Of a DNA stretch of 12,668 bases, positions 7,354 to 12,668 are shown piece after piece. The notes beneath the pieces are model-generated. The model saw nothing but the letters and a program-made list of their open reading frames with translations, ran no database searches and was not told the origin of the DNA. Made by a program: the position numbers and the translations under genes. The stretch spans positions 4,488 to 17,155 of the forward strand of contig JADHZB010000633.1 of NCBI GenBank assembly GCA_015657535.1. The letters run 5' to 3'. Position 1 is the first letter of the stretch. The number at the start of each line of letters is the position of its first letter. The DNA is from Nephromyces sp. MM_2019. Lineage: Eukaryota > Apicomplexa > Aconoidasida > Nephromycida.

Positions 7354-9299
7354 ATGTCTCAAATGGATGCGGCTCTTCAAGCACTGGTATGTTTGAAACA
7401 GCCCAAGTTCTATAAACTATATTTAGATGCAACCTATAATTATAATGTTTGATTACACACACACTGTAGAAGCAAGACAATTTGCCATTGCTAGAAGATA
7501 TCCTAAAAAAAAAACCAAAGCTGATCGATAGCACAGACGAAGATGATCGGACAATATTCCATTGGGCATGTGTATGGAATAAAATTGGACTCCTTTCTAC
7601 ATTGATCTCCTTCTCAGCCGATTTAGATCACCAAGATGATGTATGTATCAATTATTTGCATTTAAATAACCTCGTTATTTCACATTCGATAATACCCCTG
7701 ACATACATATTGATTAATTTATCTGGTATATAAAAGTTCAAATCAATAATAAAAGTATCAAAACATTCATTCTAATCCAATTTTGCTTAACTAAAGAGTC
7801 TTTTTGATATGGTTTTTTTTCAGGAGGTAGTTATTACCGCAAGAAATCTGTCATATACTACATACCCAGAATAAAACATATTATATTAAAATAAAAATTA
7901 AACTATGGGTTTAAATCCAATTTTTCATAGGGCTGGTGTGCATTACATTCAACAAGTTCTGCGGGATTAGAAGAAGTTGTACAATTTCTTATATCAAACG
8001 GAGCAAAGGTACATCATGATTTATATTTAAAAAATAACATTACACTAAAATTAATTTTTATTACCTCCATAACTTAACCCATAATTGTATACCTCCATAA
8101 TTATTGATAATTCATATTACTAAAATGTTCCAGCATGCCCTTTTGGCACCTTGGTTGAATTTAATCCTATATCCATAAACTCTGAATATACTTTTTTCCC
8201 ATTAGGTAGATTTGAGGACAACATCTAAGTCTACTGCATTACACTATGCTGCATCTAAAGGTAAAATTAAGTTAATAAAGCCTAAAACATTCTTGTTTTT
8301 CATTTCTTTAGAACCAGTTCATTTACACTCTTTTGGAAATCTATGGAATACTAATATATATCTAATTTTACAAGTTTACTTTCCTCTTTAAACAATTCTT
8401 AACAAAATATTCTCAAAAATATCAAACAATGAATCCATCTCAGGTCATCTTAATATTATGAGGAGCTTAATCAAAGCCGGATCACCAATTAATGCTAAAG
8501 ATAAATATGGGGTAATTTTAATTACTTAATTTCTATGACATATATATGCTATAGGTATAAAGGCACTAACACCTTTGAACTGTAAGAAAACCTGGATTAA
8601 TATATTTTAACATCAGAACACTGCTTTATCCAAATCATGTGCCAATGGCCATTTACCTGCTGTTCTTTATCTAATTAGTGCTGGTGCAAATTGTTTGGTA
8701 CGAGATTTATTTGATACTAGCTCAACATTTGTATAGTGCTTATTAGTTTATTATAATTAATATCAAGTTATTTTCCCTTTTCTATTCTTGTTAATTACCT
8801 CTGTTTAATTGATCCTATACATTTTAACACTCTCATCTTATTTAGACACAAGAAAATCAAACTGGGGATACAGCATTACATATTGCTGTGGTGGGTATTA
8901 TGAAACAATTGCTTGAATTATGAAATAATCTTTTCTTCCAATATTCACACCCATAAAATTCAATTTTTACACCTTATTTCACTACAATTTTTAAAGCTAA
9001 AATAAGATTTAAAATTATCTAACTCTTCTCCAGAATGGCCAACATCAAAAAATTTGCCTGGCGCTTTGTGAATATGAACCTATACTTCTAACTATACCAA
9101 ATAATGTGAGTAAAAATTGTTAATTTTCCTTATAAATTTGCTATTAAGTATCATTTATTTGTATATAGTTTTAACCCGTAATCAATAATTATTTTATTAA
9201 TGAATTTATTTACAAATTTAATTATAGGATAGAGTTACTCCTTTTGATGCAGCCAAATCAGATTTAAGAGAAGTTCTGAAACAATTCCTACCTCAATGA
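7354..9299 (+). CDS. PSMD10: Gankyrin / 26S proteasome non-ATPase subunit 10 homologue
   Basis: Gankyrin (yeast Nas6) is an all-ankyrin chaperone that holds the Rpt3/PSMC4 ATPase during assembly of the proteasome regulatory particle. Obvious exons are 7354-7386, 7470-7640, 7931-8008, 8206-8260, 8444-8511, 8617-8697, 8846-8890, 9034-9105 and 9228-9299 (TGA at 9297-9299). All introns are GT-AG. All are phase 0 except intron 4 (phase 1), which splits a Gly codon. The joined length is 675 nt, or 224 residues, against 226 in human. Repeat 1 starts MSQMDAALQAL. Repeat 2 has DRTIFHWAC (human SRTALHWAC). Later repeats show GWCALHS, TALHYAASKGH (human TPLHYAASKN), KYGNTALSKSCANGHL, TGDTALHIAV and VTPFDAAK. 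A 3-nt exon at 7824-7826 probably adds one residue. The last donor choice, GTG|GTGGGT at 8891, is weak, but only phase 0 keeps the next exon open. The human LxCxE motif is not conserved. Confidence 0.93.
7824..7826 (+). CDS. PSMD10: Candidate 3-nt microexon (GAG, Glu) of the gankyrin gene
   Basis: Inside the 290-bp interval between coding exons 2 and 3, an excellent acceptor (GGTTTTTTTTCAG, ending at 7823) is followed by GAG and then a usable donor GTAGTT (7827-7832). Without it the joint reads HQDD-GWCALH and the ankyrin period is 32. With it the joint reads HQDD-E-GWCALH, the period is 33, and it matches human DKDDAGWSPLH residue for residue in spacing. It would split the interval into introns of 183 and 104 nt, within the range of this gene's other introns (83-197). 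Extending the exon past GTAGTT meets an in-frame TAA, so a longer exon here would truncate the protein. Splicing GAG GTA (6 nt) is possible but fits the repeat less well. Confidence 0.65.
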
Positions 9300-9305
9300 A
9301 TTATG

Positions 9306-9342
9306 AATAAATTACAGCTTTTCTATGTATTTCAACAATAAA
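9306..9342 (+). promoter_or_regulatory. Poly(A) signals of the gankyrin gene
   Basis: Two AATAAA hexamers (9306-9311 and 9337-9342) follow the TGA by 7 and 38 bases. The second is better placed to leave a short 3' UTR. A compact 3' end fits the compact gene. Confidence 0.65.
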
Positions 9343-11290
9343 TCAACTAGTCAAAAAAATTTTAGTTTCTAAATTTTGTAATGATTTTTTTTTCTTAAAA
9401 CAAAATTATGACTAAGAAAAGAAAATAAGGATTATATGTCCTCTCAATATGAAAAAATAAAATTAAAAACAAAAACATTCATAACTTCAGATTTTAAGAT
9501 GCTAATATATAAAACATCCAATATTAACAAGATGTATTTCAGATTAGATAAATCATTTCGACTCATCTTGTGTTACTAAATTATGATTAAATAAATTCTA
9601 TTATATATTTAGATAAGAATTATAAAATTTGAAAAATACATAAAAAAAGAAAGTTATATCAAGGATTCAAGATTTCTATTAGATACATATAACACATACA
9701 CTTATTTATAAATATATATATTTGTATATATAATCACATTTACAGATATAAACATTTATATAAAGATGTATGTTATAAGTAAAGCATACATAATTTACTA
9801 ATTTACTTATTGCTTATATATCTAAATTAATTATTATTAACTTAGATTTTTTCCTTTACATATATCAAATTAAAGCTATGTGAAATATTATATACAATTT
9901 TTGTCATACATTAAATTCAAACATGTTTTAACTTATAAGTAACTTTTCAATTAATAGCTTCTATTACTCAATTTACAAATATTATAGATACACACAGCCT
10001 TAAATTCTTTCAATTCTGTTGTATATATATTTATATATATATATAGATAATTGAACAATTGCATCTTATGAAAAATTCGAAATCCAAAAAGCTATTTTCG
10101 GATATGTATATATATAATTTATCTAGTTCTATTAAATTCAGTATAAATCAATTAATAAATTTTTTAATATATATATACATATATATATTTATACATGTAT
10201 ATGATTTGTTGTTAGATATATGTAATTAGCTAAAACTTAAATAAAATAATAGACAAGTAGTTTTAGAGTTATATAATATATATAATACTATAACACATTT
10301 GTTTGTAGTACATCTTCATTTATGAAAAATGAATAATAACAAAAATTTCCCAAGTTTTTAAATTTCCTGAATATCTTATGATTTTCCATACTATTTTCGA
10401 TGATCAATAACACTATAAATTAAATTATATGAAACTTATTCAAGTTATTTTGAAAAATTGTATAAATATTAAGTATTTAAAATAATTCAAATAATTTAAA
10501 ACAAATTATTACTTCAATATAACATATGAGTTCAATAATTTAGAAACTTCAAGCGAAATAATTACTTATAAATTTTGAGCTACACATTAATTTATCAATC
10601 CCAATCTACAAATTTATTTATAGCAATATATTTTTTGTATGATTTTATCATAAGGTGTTATGAAATGATTATATAATATTATTATATAAAACTATTGTGT
10701 GCTTGAGTAATATTGTACAATTTATTTATACACTTAAATGTTGAACTTTTTTCCTTCATGTTTTGTAAAATTTCATATTCCATTAACTCCAAATTATACG
10801 CACATACATACGTCTCCCTTTGTGTTATAAGATTTTCAAGAAATTCTATCTAAAAGATTTTAAACAAACATTCATTTAAAATTCAATATATATAAATTTC
10901 ATAATTATTTTTATTTTGTAATACTTATATATATAATATATGTTTATATAAAACTTGAATTTTTGTACATTTACTTTGAGCTTCAATTTATACTTCATCC
11001 AAAATTTAATATAAAGATCAAGAATCTTAGATAATTATATAAATTTGATTTAGTTTGTGTATGTTTTTTTATAAATTAATAATTAATATATATAGTTTTG
11101 ATGATAATGGAAAAGAAGCATAACAAGATACAATACATTTCAAGTATTTAAATTAATTTTTAATAACTAAATGTGTGTAGGTTGTCATAAATACAGAGAA
11201 TGTGATTTTATATACAATTGTTTTTCTGTTTATAAATTTGAATTTGATATTTTTATCATATACAAATTCATATTTTGATTTTTTATTATT
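9343..11290. other. Gene-free, very AT-rich stretch
   Basis: I found no exon, RNA gene or long open frame on either strand. It contains many short AT-rich runs (about 9705-9730, 10021-10046 and 10165-10205) and small palindromes such as TATACATGTATA at 10190-10201. It may be intergenic or part of a long intron of an unseen gene. Confidence 0.5.
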
Positions 11291-11296
11291 AAAAAA

Positions 11297-11312
11297 AGTG
11301 TGTGTGTGTGGG
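11297..11312. repeat. Short (GT)n microsatellite
   Basis: A pure run of alternating GT follows a poly-A stretch and ends in GGG. It is the first of the GT arrays that dominate the right end of the window. Confidence 0.75.
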
Positions 11313-11520
11313 TATTTTTAAAATTATTTAACAGTGTATTGATAGTTTTATTCACAACTTTATGGATAATGCATGAAATTAGTAAAAATTAAACATAAAC
11401 AAAGTTGTTGATAATCTTAATTATTGGTGTTGTAAAATTACATACATAATGCGTGTACATACATACACATATATTGTTGAATTCTATTTTTTGTATTAAT
11501 TTGAATATATACATACATTC

Positions 11521-11798
11521 ATTTGGTGGGTGCATGTGCGTGTTTGTATGTATGTGAATACATGTGTGTGTGTGTGTGTTTGTATGTATGTGAATACATG
11601 GGTGTGTTTGTATGTATTTGAATACATGTGTGTGTATGTGAATACATGTGTGTGTTTGCATGTATGTGAATACATGTGTGTGTGTATGTGTTTGATGTGT
11701 TTGTGCGTGTGTTTGTGTGTATGTGAATAGATGTGTGTGTGTGTGTGTGTGTATGTGTTTGTGCGTGTGTGTTTATGTGTGTGTGTGTGTGTGTATTT
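11521..11798. repeat. GT-rich minisatellite with recurring TGAATACATG units
   Basis: The tract is a (GT)n background punctuated by TGAATACATG at 11555, 11591, 11619, 11639 and 11667, plus a variant TGAATAGATG at 11724. Spacings are 36, 28, 20, 28 and 57 bp; the first four differ by multiples of 8. Each intact unit is preceded by GTAT, so GTAT-(GTGA)-ATAC can pair as a small hairpin. The best is CATGTAT-GTGA-ATACATG at 11659-11676. Open frames on both strands through this tract are by-products of the repeat. Confidence 0.85.
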
Positions 11799-11819
11799 AA
11801 TGTAATTATATAATTATCC

Positions 11820-12040
11820 ATAAACTTACGCGCACGAACAACTTTTATTTATTTTTAGATAATAATCGTAAGTTGGTGATTATATCTTCCATTAATATGA
11901 ATAATATAAATACACACATGATGATATTTGCACACACATATGTAATCGTAGTATATTTCATCATAGTCCTGTGAAAGTATGATGTAGGCGGAAATTATAT
12001 ATACAATTGCATTCATACACACTTTATGACACACATAAGC
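11820..12040. other. Spacer between GT-sense and CA-sense arrays
   Basis: This is AT-rich sequence with scattered ACACACA words and no gene. The change from GT-rich to CA-rich on the plus strand happens here. Confidence 0.5.
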
Positions 12041-12302
12041 ACATATACAAACACATGCACACAAACATGAAAAAAAATACACACATTTACACACGTGCAC
12101 ACACCTACACCTACACACACACACACACACGCATAATCACCCACCTACACCTACACACACACACACAAAGCCAAATATGATGATAGGTTAAAAATTGACA
12201 AGTGAAAAAAAAGTTGAATTTATTTAAGCTGCTATGTTCATCCGCTTACACACACACCCACGTATAAGCACATACACACTCATTCAAAACACACACACAC
12301 AT
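12041..12302. repeat. Degenerate CA-rich arrays
   Basis: Several CA runs (for example 12113-12130, 12152-12167 and 12289-12300) are separated by AT-rich spacers. The phrase CACCTACACCTACACACA occurs twice (from about 12103 and 12143), indicating a local duplication about 40 bp apart. Confidence 0.8.
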
Positions 12303-12410
12303 ATTTACATATATAAATCTTATATATATGGGCATAGATATAGATATTAGGTAGAAAAATAAATAACAAGAACTTAAAAAAAAAATAATAAAACTTCTAA
12401 TCAATCATAT

Positions 12411-12445
12411 TTACACACATATACACAGACCGACACACATAAACA

Positions 12446-12485
<40 letters not shown>

Positions 12486-12593
12486 AATGAATACACCCAC
12501 CCAGACACAAATAAATACACCCACCCAGACACAAATAAATACACCCACCCAGACACAAATAAATACACACACCCCCACACACACACACACACA

Positions 12594-12668
<75 letters not shown>
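12411..12668. repeat. CA microsatellite containing a 24-bp minisatellite
   Basis: Long (CA)n runs (12448-12480 and from 12601 to the window end) flank about 3.6 copies of a 24-bp unit, AAATAAATACACCCACCCAGACAC, split here for reading as AAATAAATACAC and CCACCCAGACAC. Copies start at 12485 (with G for A at its fifth base), 12509, 12533 and 12557 (partial). All minus-strand frames here are Cys-Val repeats and are not genes. The window stops inside the CA run, so the true array length is unknown. Confidence 0.9.

Noticed and set aside
7352..7534. Minus-strand 60-codon frame
   Set aside because: It is antisense to gankyrin exons 1 and 2, which are well supported by homology and splice sites.
7482..7733. 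Unspliced frame from TTG at 7482 running to 7733
   Set aside because: Its first part is the real second exon of the gankyrin gene, but from 7641 it reads through the intron (donor GTATGT).
11389..12130. Several overlapping frames of 66 to 100 codons on both strands
   Set aside because: All are His-Thr or Cys-Val repeats arising from GT/CA microsatellite DNA.
12397..12668. Three minus-strand frames of 85 to 89 codons
   Set aside because: They are translations of (CA)n in three frames, which is low complexity and not a gene.
11521..12668. CRISPR array or telomeric repeat
   Set aside because: The units vary in spacing, are dinucleotide based, and lie in a eukaryotic genome. No TTAGGG-type telomere repeats are present.

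Overview
The window is animal (metazoan) nuclear DNA. It is strongly AT-rich, has GT/CA and AT microsatellites, small GT-AG introns (83 to 439 bp where both ends are seen), AATAAA signals, and a tRNA gene with internal Pol III boxes. The dense short introns, a possible leader-acceptor AG just before a start codon, and an apparent microexon remind me of trematode flatworms such as schistosomes. That placement is an impression, not a demonstration.

Left end, minus strand (1-759): the first two coding exons of a nuclear transport receptor of the exportin-7/RanBP16 type. The ATG is at 759-757, intron 1 is 706-268, exon 2 is 267-112, and the gene runs off the left edge.

Middle (760-7330): mostly non-coding. 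It holds a perfect 44-bp AT palindrome (1389-1432); a possibly decayed coding stretch (3178-3654, plus); an unidentified proline-rich 3'-terminal exon on the minus strand (4474-4256) that may have a second, spliced ending; two higher-GC islands that look like old interspersed repeats (about 4640-5175 and 5361-5718); and a tRNA-Cys(GCA) gene at 5771-5842.

Right of centre, plus strand (7354-9299): a complete gankyrin/PSMD10 (yeast Nas6-type) gene. It has nine obvious exons joining in frame to 224 codons plus stop, against 226 residues for the human protein. A tenth exon of only 3 nt (GAG, 7824-7826) is strongly suggested. It adds exactly the one residue needed to restore the 33-residue ankyrin period, and it splits an unusually long intron into two of typical size.

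Right end (9343-12668): AT-rich sequence without recognisable genes, then a GT-rich minisatellite (about 11521-11800), then CA-rich arrays (about 12041-12668) of opposite strand sense. The window ends inside a CA tract.

The two identifiable protein genes are housekeeping genes (nucleocytoplasmic transport and proteasome assembly). Nothing suggests that they form a functional unit.
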